DNA from: Verrucosispora sioxanthis
GTDB taxonomy: Bacteria > Actinomycetota > Actinomycetes > Mycobacteriales > Micromonosporaceae
DNA: 64,000 bases
Assembly (NCBI RefSeq): GCF_010560025.1
Contig: NZ_SAIY01000014.1
Location: 1-64,000, forward strand
Reading direction: 5' to 3'
Shown here: positions 46,806 to 56,040 of the stretch, one piece after another
How positions within the stretch are numbered: position 1 is the first letter of the stretch
How the letters are laid out: every line of letters starts with the position of its first letter
Made by a program: the position numbers and the translations under genes
Notes under the pieces: generated by a model
Told to the model about the DNA's origin: nothing
The model's database searches: none
What the model saw: only the letters and a program-made list of their open reading frames with translations

Positions 46806-47658
46806 GGTCGACGCCCGCTGGGTGCTGCATCTGCTGCTCGGCGTCGGCGGGCTCATCATGATCGTGCCGTTCGTTTGGATGATCCTGACGTCGCTGAAGA
46901 GCCGCGCCGACATCGCCGCTTACCCGCCGAACCTGCTGCCCGACGAGTGGGTGTGGAGCAACTACCAGGCCGCGCTGGACTACGCACCGTTCGGGACGTA
47001 CTTCCGCAACAGTCTGTTGATCGCCATCGGCCACACGGTGATCAATCTGATGTTGGCGACGATGGCCGGCTACGCGCTGGCCCGGGTTCCGTTCCGGGGC
47101 CGGACCGTGGTGTTCATGGCCGTCCTGGCGATGATGATGATCCCCACCTACACGAAGATCGTCCCGCAGTACCTGATCGCCAAGGGAATGCCGTTCTTCG
47201 GCGGCAATGACTACCTCGGGCGGGGCGGCTACGGCTGGCTCGACTCGTGGTGGGTCCTGATCGTCCCGGGGGCGCTGACCCCGTTCGCGATCTTCCTGTT
47301 CCGTCAGTTCTACCTGTCGCTGCCACGCGAGCTGGAGGAAGCGGCCCGCATCGACGGCATGGGTGAGTTCGGAATCTTCGCCCGGGTGATGACCCCGTTG
47401 GTGAAACCCGCGATTGCCACCGTCGCCCTGGTCACCTTCGAGAACAGCTGGAACAACTTCCTCTGGCCGCTGCTGGTCACCACCCGCGACGACCTGCGGG
47501 TCATCCAGGTCGGCCTGGCCGCGTTCCAGTTGGCCGAGCGTACCGAGTGGTCCTACCTGATGGCCGGCTCGACGCTGGCCACCGTGCCGATGATCGTGCT
47601 GTTCCTGTTCGCCCAGCGCTACTTCGTGCAGGGCTTCGCCACTGCCGGAATCAAGTAA
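46795..47658 (+). CDS. ABC sugar permease (MalG-like)
   Basis: This 287-residue permease has about six helices; the EAA loop is EEAARIDGMGEFGIFARVMT. No ATPase gene follows. In actinobacteria a single MsiK-type ATPase often serves several such importers, so one elsewhere in the genome is implied. Confidence 0.94.
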   Translation: MKRKVDARWVLHLLLGVGGLIMIVPFVWMILTSLKSRADIAAYPPNLLPDEWVWSNYQAALDYAPFGTYFRNSLLIAIGHTVINLMLATMAGYALARVPFRGRTVVFMAVLAMMMIPTYTKIVPQYLIAKGMPFFGGNDYLGRGGYGWLDSWWVLIVPGALTPFAIFLFRQFYLSLPRELEEAARIDGMGEFGIFARVMTPLVKPAIATVALVTFENSWNNFLWPLLVTTRDDLRVIQVGLAAFQLAERTEWSYLMAGSTLATVPMIVLFLFAQRYFVQGFATAGIK

Positions 47659-47672
47659 GAAGGAGCACCCTG

Positions 47673-48440
47673 ATGACTCTCGACCTGACCGGACGCCGCG
47701 CGCTCGTCACCGGCGCCGGCCACGGTATCGGTGCCGCCATCGCCGTGGCGCTGGCCCGGGCCGGGGCGGACGTCGCCGTCCACCACGGACACTCTGCCGG
47801 GCCGGCCGCCGAGGTGGCGGCGACCATCGAGGCCCTGGGCCGCAAGAGTGTCGTCCGGCAGGCCGACCTTACGCGCACCGAGGAGGTGACCGACCTCCTT
47901 GACGAGGTCACCGGCTTTCTCGGCGGCCTGGAGATTCTGGTCTGCAACGCCGGTGGCATGGTGGGCCGCAGCCCGGTGGCGGAGATGACCGACGACCACT
48001 ACGCCCAGGTGGTCGACCTGAACCTGGGCAGCACCTTCCGTACCGTACGGGCGGCAATCCCGCACCTGCGCGCCGCCGGAAGCGCCGGCCGCGTCATCAC
48101 CATGTCGTCGCTGGCCGCGCAGAACGGTGGTGGCGCCGGATCGGCGGTCTACGCGGCGGCGAAAGCCGGCGTGCGTGGCCTGACCAAGGGACTCGCCAAG
48201 GAAATGGCCAGCACCGGTACGACCGTGAACGCGGTCGCACCGGGCTTCATCGGCGGCACCGCTTTCCACGACACCTTCACCCCGGCGAAGACCCAGGAGG
48301 CGATCATCGCGGGGGTGCCGTTGGGCCGAGGTGGTCGGCCCGAGGACGTCGCCGCCGCGGTCGCGTGGCTCGCCTCCGACGCCGCCGGCTACGTCACCGG
48401 CGCCACCATCGACATCGACGGTGGCGCATGGTTCCGGTGA
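47673..48440 (+). CDS. SDR oxidoreductase, probable unsaturated-uronate (DEH) reductase
   Basis: This 255-residue classical short-chain dehydrogenase has the cofactor loop TGAGHGIG, NAG at about 90, catalytic Ser in TMSSLAAQN and the Y-x3-K in SAVYAAAKAG. Since the unit also encodes lyases, KDG kinase and KDPG aldolase, the missing step is reduction of 4-deoxy-L-erythro-5-hexoseulose uronate to 2-keto-3-deoxygluconate, done by SDR enzymes in other alginate users. That assignment is inferred from context. AAGGAG precedes the ATG. Confidence 0.85.
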   Translation: MTLDLTGRRALVTGAGHGIGAAIAVALARAGADVAVHHGHSAGPAAEVAATIEALGRKSVVRQADLTRTEEVTDLLDEVTGFLGGLEILVCNAGGMVGRSPVAEMTDDHYAQVVDLNLGSTFRTVRAAIPHLRAAGSAGRVITMSSLAAQNGGGAGSAVYAAAKAGVRGLTKGLAKEMASTGTTVNAVAPGFIGGTAFHDTFTPAKTQEAIIAGVPLGRGGRPEDVAAAVAWLASDAAGYVTGATIDIDGGAWFR

Positions 48441-50014
48441 TCGGCGCACCAGGAGCGCCGCCACGCGCGCCGGTACTCCCCGCCGAGCGCGGTGGCTGGT
48501 GGCACGCCTACGTCTGCCCCGCGCACGGCGTGGAACTCGAACACGACAGCCTGCTCGACGGCGTCCTCCCGGCGGGTGGCGCCCGTTGCCGGCACGGCTG
48601 CCGGATCGACGAGCCAGCGGTTCGAGGGGCCTGGACGGTCCTCGCCCACCAGGCGAGCGCCCGGCGGATCCGGGCGCTCGCCCGGTCCCCGCAGGCCGCT
48701 GACCGTCACCTGGCCGTCGACCTGCTGACCGCCTACGCCCGGCAGTACGCGGCGCTCGGCGCGGCACCGCACGACGGTGCCGCCGAGTGGATGCTGCGTG
48801 GTCGGCTGTTCCACCAGGCGTTGACCGAGGCCATCTGGGCGGTGAGCATCGGCCAGGCCGCTCGGGCGTTGAGGGCGATCGGGCAGCCCCTGCCCACCGA
48901 AGTGACCCAACTGCTGCGGGCACTCGGCACGGCGGCCGGGCAGGCCCGCGACGCGCTCGTCGCCGACGGCCGGTTCGACTCCAACTACACCGCCTGGCTG
49001 ATCGCCGCCGGCGCGGCCTGCTCCGGCCGTCCGGAATGGATCAGCGGCCAGCACGGCATGGGTGACCACGTGCTCGCGGCGATCCGTCCGGACGGCTGGG
49101 AGTGGGAGGGCTCCACCTACTACCACGGCTTCGTGCTGCGGGCGTACCTGCTCACCCTGGAAGCGTTGCCGCACGTTGCGGTGCCGGGGCAGGTACGGTC
49201 GCGGCTGACCGCGATGGTCGGGGTGCTGGACACCCTCACTACCTCTGGTGGCCTGCTGCCCGCCCTGCACGACGGCCCCTACGACCGGCCGCCGGCCCAG
49301 TACGAGATGGACGAACTTCGGGAACTGCTGCCGCTGCTCGGTGCCGGTGCAAATCAACCGGGACCGGTGACGGTCTATCCGACGACTGGCTACGCGGTGC
49401 TACGCGGATCAGGGCTGCACGCCGTGGTCGACTTCGGTCCGCACGGCGGTTCACACGGGCACCGGGACAAGTTGGCGCTCTATCTGTACGGCGCGAACAC
49501 CCCCTGGCAGCCCGACCCCGGTCAGGTGCCGTACGCACATCGGGGATGGCGGCAGCACTACGCCTCCACCGCCGCCCATCCCACGTTCTCCGTCGACGGG
49601 CTCGACCAGGCGGAGTGCGCGGGTCACCTGCTCGGTCACGACGACCGCTCGGTGAGTGTCGGCTGCGACACCGCGTACCCCGGGGTGTCGGCCCGTCGTC
49701 GGTTGACCCTCCGCGACGGCGCGCTGGTCGACGAGTTGACCGTGGAGACCGATAGGCCCCGCCGGATCGCCGTCCAGCTGAGACCTGATGTCGATCTGAC
49801 CGTGCGCGCCGGCGCCGGCGGTTCGCTGGAGACGGTGTGGCCGGGCCGGCAGACCCTACGTGGCCAGCACACCTCCTCGACCGCCGCGGTGGCGATGTGC
49901 CGGCCCGGCCCGGGGCCGGCGGACGACCCGCAACGGGTCCGCACCTGGGTCGACTGGACCGCCGTCGACGCCACCACGGTGACCTTCCGTTCGATCTACC
50001 GGCTGGAGAACTGA
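48437..50014 (+). CDS. Heparinase II/III-fold lyase, probable oligoalginate lyase (525 aa)
   Basis: No signal peptide is visible, so it acts in the cytoplasm. An alpha-helical toroid region (WEWEGSTYYHGFVLRAYLLT, ALPHVAVPGQVRSRLTAMVG) precedes a heparinase II/III-like beta domain with HGGSHGHRDKLALYLYG, whose His residues are characteristic. The arrangement resembles PL12/PL15/PL17-related exolyases; the subfamily is not certain. GTG 48437 overlaps the SDR stop as GTGA; ATG 48428 is also possible. Its stop overlaps the next ATG, so the two lyases are coupled. Confidence 0.82.
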   Translation: MIGAPGAPPRAPVLPAERGGWWHAYVCPAHGVELEHDSLLDGVLPAGGARCRHGCRIDEPAVRGAWTVLAHQASARRIRALARSPQAADRHLAVDLLTAYARQYAALGAAPHDGAAEWMLRGRLFHQALTEAIWAVSIGQAARALRAIGQPLPTEVTQLLRALGTAAGQARDALVADGRFDSNYTAWLIAAGAACSGRPEWISGQHGMGDHVLAAIRPDGWEWEGSTYYHGFVLRAYLLTLEALPHVAVPGQVRSRLTAMVGVLDTLTTSGGLLPALHDGPYDRPPAQYEMDELRELLPLLGAGANQPGPVTVYPTTGYAVLRGSGLHAVVDFGPHGGSHGHRDKLALYLYGANTPWQPDPGQVPYAHRGWRQHYASTAAHPTFSVDGLDQAECAGHLLGHDDRSVSVGCDTAYPGVSARRRLTLRDGALVDELTVETDRPRRIAVQLRPDVDLTVRAGAGGSLETVWPGRQTLRGQHTSSTAAVAMCRPGPGPADDPQRVRTWVDWTAVDATTVTFRSIYRLEN

Positions 50015-52065
50015 TGCAACCCCTGCTCATCGGCGGCCGCCTCGACGGATTGCGGGCCGCGCTCACCACCACCCACGCCGCTCAGTGGCGACGGCTGTAC
50101 GAGCAGTGTGACTGGTACCGCGGGCAGAGCCCGCCGACCGAACACCCGACCGCCAGCATCACCTACTTCGGCCCCGCCGCGATGAACCTCGCCCTCGCGT
50201 ACCGCCTCACCGGGCAACCGGGCTACCTGTTGGAGGCGCGTCGGTGGATCAGGATCGCGGTGTCGTACCCGCACTGGGGCAAGGCGAAGCTGCCCGACCA
50301 TGACCTCGACGCGGGCTGGCTGCTGCACGGGCTGTCGCTGGCGTACTCGTGGCTGCGGGACGAACTGCCCGCCGACGAGGCGGAGGCGTTGCGCGCGAAG
50401 CTGACCCTCCAGGGCGAACGGCTGTACAGCTTCGCGGTCGAAACCGAGGGCTCCTGGTGGTCGTCGAGTTACTGGCAGAACCACAACTGGATCTGCTATG
50501 CGGGCCTCGCCGCTGCGGGTTACGTGCTCGACAAGCCGGAGTGGAGCGGCCGGGCCCGGGACAACCTCGGCACCGTGCTGGACCTGATGCCCGACGACGG
50601 CTCCGACTCCGAGGGCGTCGTCTATTGGCGCTACGGCGTGCCGTGGCTGGCCATCCACCTCGACCTGTTACAGGACGCCGAGGGAATCGACTGGTGGCGG
50701 CGGGGCGGTTTCCTGCAGCGGACCTTCGGCTGGCGGCTGCACCAGTGTGCGCCCGGCTTCGAGGAGAACATCGACCACGGCGACTGTCATGACCGCCGCT
50801 CCGGGCACAGCGTCGCGCTCTACCACAAGTTCGCCGCCGTCTACCGGGACGGTAGGGCCCGCTGGCTTGCCGACCGGGTCGCTGAGCGTTACTTCTGGCG
50901 GGAGGCGTACGCCTCCGGCGTGAAGCCGGGTGTGATGCCGGAGGCGGGCTACGAACTGCTCTGGTACGACCCGAGCGTGTCGGCTGAGGACCCGACCCGC
51001 ACGGTGGCGACGACTGCCCACTTTCCCGACCTCGGCCAGGTGACCGCCCGGACCGGCTGGCATGACGCCGCCGCCTTCGTCAGTTTCAAGGCCGCACCCG
51101 GCGGCGGGCACCAGGCCTGGGACAGCGCTGAGCGCTTCCGTCGTGACAGGGGTTGGGAAACCCTCAATGCCGGGCACCACCATCCCGACGCGGGAGCCTT
51201 CGTCTTCGGTGCGCACGGCGCGTTCCTCGCCGTGGATGACGGCTATTGCAACCGGAAACGGGCCGCCTACCACAACCTGGTGCTGGTTGACGGGCAGGGC
51301 TGGGCGGGGGAGGACCGCTACCACGTCTACAAGGACCTGCCGTACGAGCGCCAGGCCCGGCTGCGGGACGTGCTCGCCGCCGACGGCGTCGCGCATGCGA
51401 CGGCCGAGTCGGCGGCCATGTTCGATCCGGCGCTGGGCGTACGGCAGGTGGACCGGACGCTGGTCTTCACACCGGCCGGTCGGTTGGTCATCCTCGACGA
51501 ACTCGCCGCCGAGCAGCCGCGCGGGTGGACCTTCCTGTTGCACTCGGACTGGCCGGCCGAGCTCGATGGAGATGACGTCGTGCTGCGCTCCGGGCCCGCA
51601 CAGGCGCACGTACGCAGGTTCGCCCCGGACACCGCCGCGGTCAGCCGGACGACGACGGAGATCGAGGCCAACCCCACCGCCAGCACCCCGAGTCTGCGGA
51701 TCGTGCGTACCCTGCACACGGTCCGGGTCGAGGTGCCGCCGATCTCCCGTACCCGGATGCTGACCAGCATCGAACCGACTTCGGCGCTGGCACCCACCCC
51801 TGCCGTCGCCGAGCCGGTGGACTGCGCCGACGGGGTCGGGGTGCGGTTCGGTGCTGACGGGGAAACCGTACTGCTGGCGCCGAGCGGCCGGCGGATCGAC
51901 GGCGCGGCGGTGCGGGCCGCCGCCGCCGCCGTGATCCTTCTGCCGGCCGTCGCCGGCGGCCGGGCACGGGTTGGTGTGGTCGGCGCGACCCGGGTCGAGG
52001 TGGCGGGCGTTACCGTGGTCGACAGCGTCAAGCCGGTGACCGGGGTGCTGCCGTGGCCAGCCTGA
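50014..52065 (+). CDS. Heparinase II/III-fold exolyase, PL15/PL17-like (683 aa)
   Basis: This cytoplasmic 683-residue protein has a DUF4962-like helical domain (LDAGWLLHGLSLAYSWLRDE, SSSYWQNHNWICYAGLAAAG) and a heparinase II/III domain with NAGHHHPDAGAFVFGAHG, then a beta-sandwich tail. NHNW and HHHPDAG mark it as close to exo-acting oligoalginate lyases that release unsaturated monouronate. Together with the preceding lyase it should finish depolymerisation after import. The end overlaps the DUF624 gene by 13 bp. Confidence 0.87.
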   Translation: MQPLLIGGRLDGLRAALTTTHAAQWRRLYEQCDWYRGQSPPTEHPTASITYFGPAAMNLALAYRLTGQPGYLLEARRWIRIAVSYPHWGKAKLPDHDLDAGWLLHGLSLAYSWLRDELPADEAEALRAKLTLQGERLYSFAVETEGSWWSSSYWQNHNWICYAGLAAAGYVLDKPEWSGRARDNLGTVLDLMPDDGSDSEGVVYWRYGVPWLAIHLDLLQDAEGIDWWRRGGFLQRTFGWRLHQCAPGFEENIDHGDCHDRRSGHSVALYHKFAAVYRDGRARWLADRVAERYFWREAYASGVKPGVMPEAGYELLWYDPSVSAEDPTRTVATTAHFPDLGQVTARTGWHDAAAFVSFKAAPGGGHQAWDSAERFRRDRGWETLNAGHHHPDAGAFVFGAHGAFLAVDDGYCNRKRAAYHNLVLVDGQGWAGEDRYHVYKDLPYERQARLRDVLAADGVAHATAESAAMFDPALGVRQVDRTLVFTPAGRLVILDELAAEQPRGWTFLLHSDWPAELDGDDVVLRSGPAQAHVRRFAPDTAAVSRTTTEIEANPTASTPSLRIVRTLHTVRVEVPPISRTRMLTSIEPTSALAPTPAVAEPVDCADGVGVRFGADGETVLLAPSGRRIDGAAVRAAAAAVILLPAVAGGRARVGVVGATRVEVAGVTVVDSVKPVTGVLPWPA

Positions 52066-52766
52066 CCACCGTCGCGGCCCGGCCCGCTCGTGGGCCGGCC
52101 GGCCATCGGGGCGGATCGGGGGCTTCCAGCCGTGGGGGTTGGGAGGGGACCGCCCTGCGGGTGCTGGAGTTCGTCGCCTACCCGGCGCTGGCCGGTTGCG
52201 CCCTGCTCCTGCTGTGCCTGGGCGTCGTCACCTGGCTTCCCGCGATGGCCGCCGCCGCACATGCGCTGCAACAGTGGCGCACGCACGGACGGGCCCGGCC
52301 GTTCCTCGGCACCCTCGACACCTTCGGAAGCTACTGGCAGCGGCTGTGGCGCCACGCGCTGGTGTCCACAGCAGCCGGTGCCGTGCTGGTGGCCAACATC
52401 GTCTTCCTCGCTGCCCGTCCCGGCTACCCAGCCATGGCCCTGCTGGCTCTCCAGGCCGGCCTGTTTCTGGTGCTGGTGCCCTATCACCTTGCGCTGGCGG
52501 TCACCGCCGCCCGGGATCCCGGCGGCGACGCCGGACGCTGGGGTCGGGACGCGCTGCTGTTCGCTTTTGCAGCGCCCGGTCGTGGGCTCCTGTTGCTGGC
52601 TGCGGCGGTCGTGGTACCGGTGGTCACCGCACCGCTGGCCCTCGGTCCGCTGCTTCTCGGTGCCACGTTGCCGCTGCTGCTCGGTCTCCGGCTCGCGGAC
52701 GCCGGGCAACTTCCAGCCGGTCGCCGGTCGGCCGCGCATATCACGTACGAGAAGAGGACGCCATGA
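52053..52766 (+). CDS. DUF624 (YesL-like) membrane protein
   Basis: This 237-residue protein has five or six hydrophobic segments, beginning LRVLEFVAYPALAGCALLLL, and the TLDTFGSYWQRLWRHAL segment. YesL-like proteins accompany polysaccharide ABC importers in Firmicutes and actinobacteria; their role is not known. Start is GTG 52053, overlapping the lyase. Confidence 0.85.
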   Translation: MASLTTVAARPARGPAGHRGGSGASSRGGWEGTALRVLEFVAYPALAGCALLLLCLGVVTWLPAMAAAAHALQQWRTHGRARPFLGTLDTFGSYWQRLWRHALVSTAAGAVLVANIVFLAARPGYPAMALLALQAGLFLVLVPYHLALAVTAARDPGGDAGRWGRDALLFAFAAPGRGLLLLAAAVVVPVVTAPLALGPLLLGATLPLLLGLRLADAGQLPAGRRSAAHITYEKRTP

Positions 52767-52900
52767 CGACCGACGTGTCCCACAACGACATCGGCACCGC
52801 GCCGGAGCAGCAGGGCGACCTCAACGGTGCTTCGGACGAGCGCCACGACGTCAGCCCGGACAACTTCGACCCAGCCTTCCCGAGCGGGGTCGACCGGTGA
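52763..52900 (+). CDS. Small protein (45 aa) within the alginate unit
   Basis: ATG 52763 overlaps the DUF624 stop as ATGA and the TGA at 52898-52900 overlaps the aldolase GTG, so it is coupled on both sides. GAAGAGGACG precedes the start. The peptide is hydrophilic and acidic, with Asp, Asn, Ser and Pro, and has no membrane segment or Cys. I do not recognise it. The tight packing argues for real translation. Confidence 0.6.
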   Translation: MTTDVSHNDIGTAPEQQGDLNGASDERHDVSPDNFDPAFPSGVDR

Positions 52901-53562
52901 CGGGACCGCTGGCCACAGTCGAAATCGGAAACACCGTCCTCGACATGCTCGCAGCTGACCGCATCCTGCCGGTGGTGGCCCTCGACAACGCCGATTGGGC
53001 GACACCGCTGGGGGCGGCGCTGGCTGCCGGGGGTGTGCACACGATCGAGGTGACCCTACGCACCCGCGCGGCCCTGGCCGCGATCCGTACCCTGACCGAC
53101 CGCACCGACCTGATTGTCGGCGCAGGCACGGTCACCAGTGCCGAACAGGTCGACCACGTCGTCGACGCCGGAGCCCGGTTCGTTGTCTGCCCCGGCTTCT
53201 CCAGCGGCGTCATACGCCGCTGCCAGCGGCGCGAGGTGACAGTGATCCCGGGCGTCGCCACCCCGACGGAGATCCAGATGGCTCTCGACGCCGGCCTGTC
53301 CGTGGTGAAGCTCTTCCCCGCCGAACAACTTGGCGGTCTTCCGATGCTGAAGGCACTGGCCGCCCCATTCCCGGGCCTGCGCTTCGTACCCACCGGTGGA
53401 GTCACCACCGCCAACCTCCGCGGCTACCTGGACCACCCGGCGGTACTCGCCGTGGGCGGCACCTGGATGGCCCCCGCCGCGCTGCTGGCCGCCGGTCGAT
53501 GGGACGACGTGACCTCGTTGACCACCGCGGCCGTGACTGAATCCCGAGAGAGTGACCGATGA
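52897..53562 (+). CDS. eda: KDPG aldolase
   Basis: This 221-residue class I aldolase splits 2-keto-3-deoxy-6-phosphogluconate into pyruvate and glyceraldehyde 3-phosphate. Catalytic Glu lies in TIEVTLRT and the Schiff-base Lys in LSVVKLFPAEQLGG; GAGTVTSAEQ and FVPTGGV bind phosphate. GTG 52897 overlaps the small gene, and the stop overlaps the kinase as ATGA. Confidence 0.94.
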   Translation: MTGPLATVEIGNTVLDMLAADRILPVVALDNADWATPLGAALAAGGVHTIEVTLRTRAALAAIRTLTDRTDLIVGAGTVTSAEQVDHVVDAGARFVVCPGFSSGVIRRCQRREVTVIPGVATPTEIQMALDAGLSVVKLFPAEQLGGLPMLKALAAPFPGLRFVPTGGVTTANLRGYLDHPAVLAVGGTWMAPAALLAAGRWDDVTSLTTAAVTESRESDR

Positions 53563-54659
53563 CCCTGACCATCCGCCCCGCCGCAGAGTGCCGCTTCGAC
53601 CTGATCTCCCTCGGTGAGGTGATGCTGCGACTCGACCCCGGTGAAGGCCGGGTTCGCACCGCCCGTACCTTCCGGGTCTGGGAGGGCGGTGGCGAATACA
53701 ACGTTGCGCGTGGGCTGCGCCGCTGCTTCGGCCTGCGTACCGCTGTCGTCACCGCCCTGGCCGACAACGAGGTCGGCCGGCTCGTCGAGGATCTGATGTT
53801 CCAGGGCGGGGTGGACACCTCTCTGATCCACTGGGCGCCCTACGACGGAATCGGCCGCACCGTCCGTAACGGACTCAACTTCACCGAACGTGGCCACGGC
53901 GTCCGCGGCGCGGTCGGAACTCCGGACCGAGGCCATACCGCGGCCAGCCAGCTACAACCGGATCAAATCGACTGGGATCACCTCTTCGGTACCCTCGGCG
54001 TGCGCTGGCTGCACACTGGTGGTATCTATGCCGGCCTGTCCGAGATCGCGGCCGAGACCGCGGCTGTGGCCATGGCTGCCGCCCGTAGGCACGGCACGAT
54101 CATCTCCTACGACCTGAACTACCGGCCGAGCCTTTGGCGGGATGTCGGTGGTCAGGACCGCGCTCGGCACGTCAACCAGCGGCTCGCCCGGATGGTCGAC
54201 GTCATGATTGGAAACGAGGAGGACTTCACAGCCGCGCTCGGCTTCGACGTGCCGGACACCGACGCGGACCTGTCCCACCTGGAGGTGGACAACTTCCAGA
54301 AGATGATCGACCAGGTCACCCGGTCGTACCCCAACTTCGCGGTGGTGGCGACCACGCTGCGTACCGTGCGGACCGCCACGGTCAACGACTGGGGAGCCAT
54401 CGGCTGGTCCGCTGGCACGGGCTTCGTCACCGCTCGGCATCGGCCGAATCTGGAGATTCTGGACCGCGTCGGCGGTGGGGACAGCTTCGCCTCCGGCCTC
54501 ATCTACGGGCTGATGGAGCGTGGTGAGCTTCGTGTCGGCGTCGAACTCGGCGCCGCACACGGAGCGCTGGCGATGACCACGCCTGGGGACACCTCGATGG
54601 CCAGCCTCTCGGAGGTCGAGGCACTGGCGGCGGGCTCCGGCGCTCGGGTGAACCGCTGA
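53559..54659 (+). CDS. kdgK: 2-keto-3-deoxygluconate kinase (PfkB family)
   Basis: This 366-residue sugar kinase has an N-terminal substrate segment LGEVMLRLDPGEGRVRTA and GGGEYNVARGLRR. The catalytic loop RVGGGDSFASGLIYGL holds the general-base Asp. It phosphorylates KDG to KDPG, feeding the aldolase before it. Assignment to KDG rests on both the family and the neighbour. Confidence 0.9.
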   Translation: MTLTIRPAAECRFDLISLGEVMLRLDPGEGRVRTARTFRVWEGGGEYNVARGLRRCFGLRTAVVTALADNEVGRLVEDLMFQGGVDTSLIHWAPYDGIGRTVRNGLNFTERGHGVRGAVGTPDRGHTAASQLQPDQIDWDHLFGTLGVRWLHTGGIYAGLSEIAAETAAVAMAAARRHGTIISYDLNYRPSLWRDVGGQDRARHVNQRLARMVDVMIGNEEDFTAALGFDVPDTDADLSHLEVDNFQKMIDQVTRSYPNFAVVATTLRTVRTATVNDWGAIGWSAGTGFVTARHRPNLEILDRVGGGDSFASGLIYGLMERGELRVGVELGAAHGALAMTTPGDTSMASLSEVEALAAGSGARVNR

Positions 54660-54661
54660 GC

Positions 54662-55942
54662 GTGAAGGGACGTACCGGCACTAAGCCCCGGCGCGCGGAG
54701 TCGGCTTCCGCGCCGGGGCATGCGCCGCCGGCCGACCAGCGCTCCTGGTGGTCACCAGGCCTGCGGATCATGGTGGCCGACACCTTCCTCATGGGCCTCG
54801 GCTTCTACGCCCTGGTGCCGCTGCTGGCCTACCACCTTCTGCACGACCTGGGACTCAGCATCGCACTCACCGGTCTGCTCGCCGGAGTACGATCGGCCAG
54901 CCAGCAGGGCATGATGCTCTGGTCTGGCATGCTCGCCGACCGGTTTGGCCACCGCCGTGCGATCTGCCTGGGCGTGCTGCTACGCGCCGCCGGCTTCGCC
55001 GCGTTCGGTGTCGTCGACGCCGTGCCCGGGCTCGTGGTGGCCTCGGTCCTGGCCGGTCTCGGCGGATCGCTGTTCCACCCGGCCAGCTACGCCCTGTATG
55101 CCGAACTGACACCTGCGCCGCACCGCACCCGGGCCTACGCTGTGCGGGAAATGGCCAGCAACGCCGCGTTCGTCGCCGGACCAGCCCTCGGCGGCATCCT
55201 GGCCGCCTCCAACTTTCCCGCCCTGTGCTTCGTCGCGGCCGGCCTGTTTCTGCTCGCCGGAGCGATCACCTGGTTCGGGCTGCGCCCGGACCGCGACAAT
55301 GCCGGCACGCCGGACCGGATGTCGTCCCTGCACCGGCTGCGTACGGTCGCCCGGGACCGACAGTTCCGGCGGTTTGTCCTGGTCAGTGCCGCGGCGTGGG
55401 CCTTGTTCAGCCAGCTCTACCTCGCGGTGCCGGTCCGCGTGGGGCAGGTCTTATCGGGAACGACGTCACTGGGACTCGTCTACAGCGTCGCGGCCATCGT
55501 CATGGTCGTGGCGACCGTTCCGCTGACCCGGCTCGCCGAGCGGTACCTTCGTACCGACCAGACGCTCGCTCTGGGCACGACCGCGCTCGCGGCCGGCCTG
55601 TGGTTACTGGGCATATTGCCAGGACCCGCCGGGGTGCTCACCGGTGTCATCGTGTTCACCCTGGGACAGGTGCTGTTGCTACCCACTCTTCACGGCACCG
55701 TCTCGCGACTCGCTCCACCGGGCGCAGTCGCGTCGTATTTCGGTGCCAACGGGCTGGTACTGTCGCTCGGCGGGCTGATCGGCAACCTCGGTGGCGGGTG
55801 GCTGCTCGACCTGGATGCGGGCCTCGCGCAGTGGGTGCCGTGGACCGTCTTCGCCGCGTGGGGCCTGGCAACGGCAGCCGTGTATCTGCTTGTGCTGCGC
55901 GACCGATCCAATCGGGACACAGCCATCGCCGCGTCCGGATGA
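54662..55942 (+). CDS. MFS transporter
   Basis: This 426-residue protein has about 12 helices. A cytoplasmic loop motif A-like GMLADRFGHRRAICLG joins helices 2 and 3, and PAPHRTRAYAVREMASNAAF follows helix 4. It starts 2 bp after kdgK, so it belongs to the unit. It could import monomeric uronate or KDG, or export a by-product; the direction is not evident. The last gene of the unit. Confidence 0.87.
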   Translation: MKGRTGTKPRRAESASAPGHAPPADQRSWWSPGLRIMVADTFLMGLGFYALVPLLAYHLLHDLGLSIALTGLLAGVRSASQQGMMLWSGMLADRFGHRRAICLGVLLRAAGFAAFGVVDAVPGLVVASVLAGLGGSLFHPASYALYAELTPAPHRTRAYAVREMASNAAFVAGPALGGILAASNFPALCFVAAGLFLLAGAITWFGLRPDRDNAGTPDRMSSLHRLRTVARDRQFRRFVLVSAAAWALFSQLYLAVPVRVGQVLSGTTSLGLVYSVAAIVMVVATVPLTRLAERYLRTDQTLALGTTALAAGLWLLGILPGPAGVLTGVIVFTLGQVLLLPTLHGTVSRLAPPGAVASYFGANGLVLSLGGLIGNLGGGWLLDLDAGLAQWVPWTVFAAWGLATAAVYLLVLRDRSNRDTAIAASG

Positions 55943-56040
55943 ACTGCAGACGCGGCTCGCGGTCGACGTCATGACAGTCCGGTCCCCTGTCTCGTCGGGC
56001 TCGAGCCCGCAGCGTTCCCCTCACCGCGTGAGGCTGTGGA

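Noticed and set aside
55943..56040. Palindromes GGGCTCGAGCCC and CTCACCGCGTGAG as a terminator after the MFS gene
   Set aside because: Both are short and separated, and such palindromes are common at this GC content. I could not support a terminator call.
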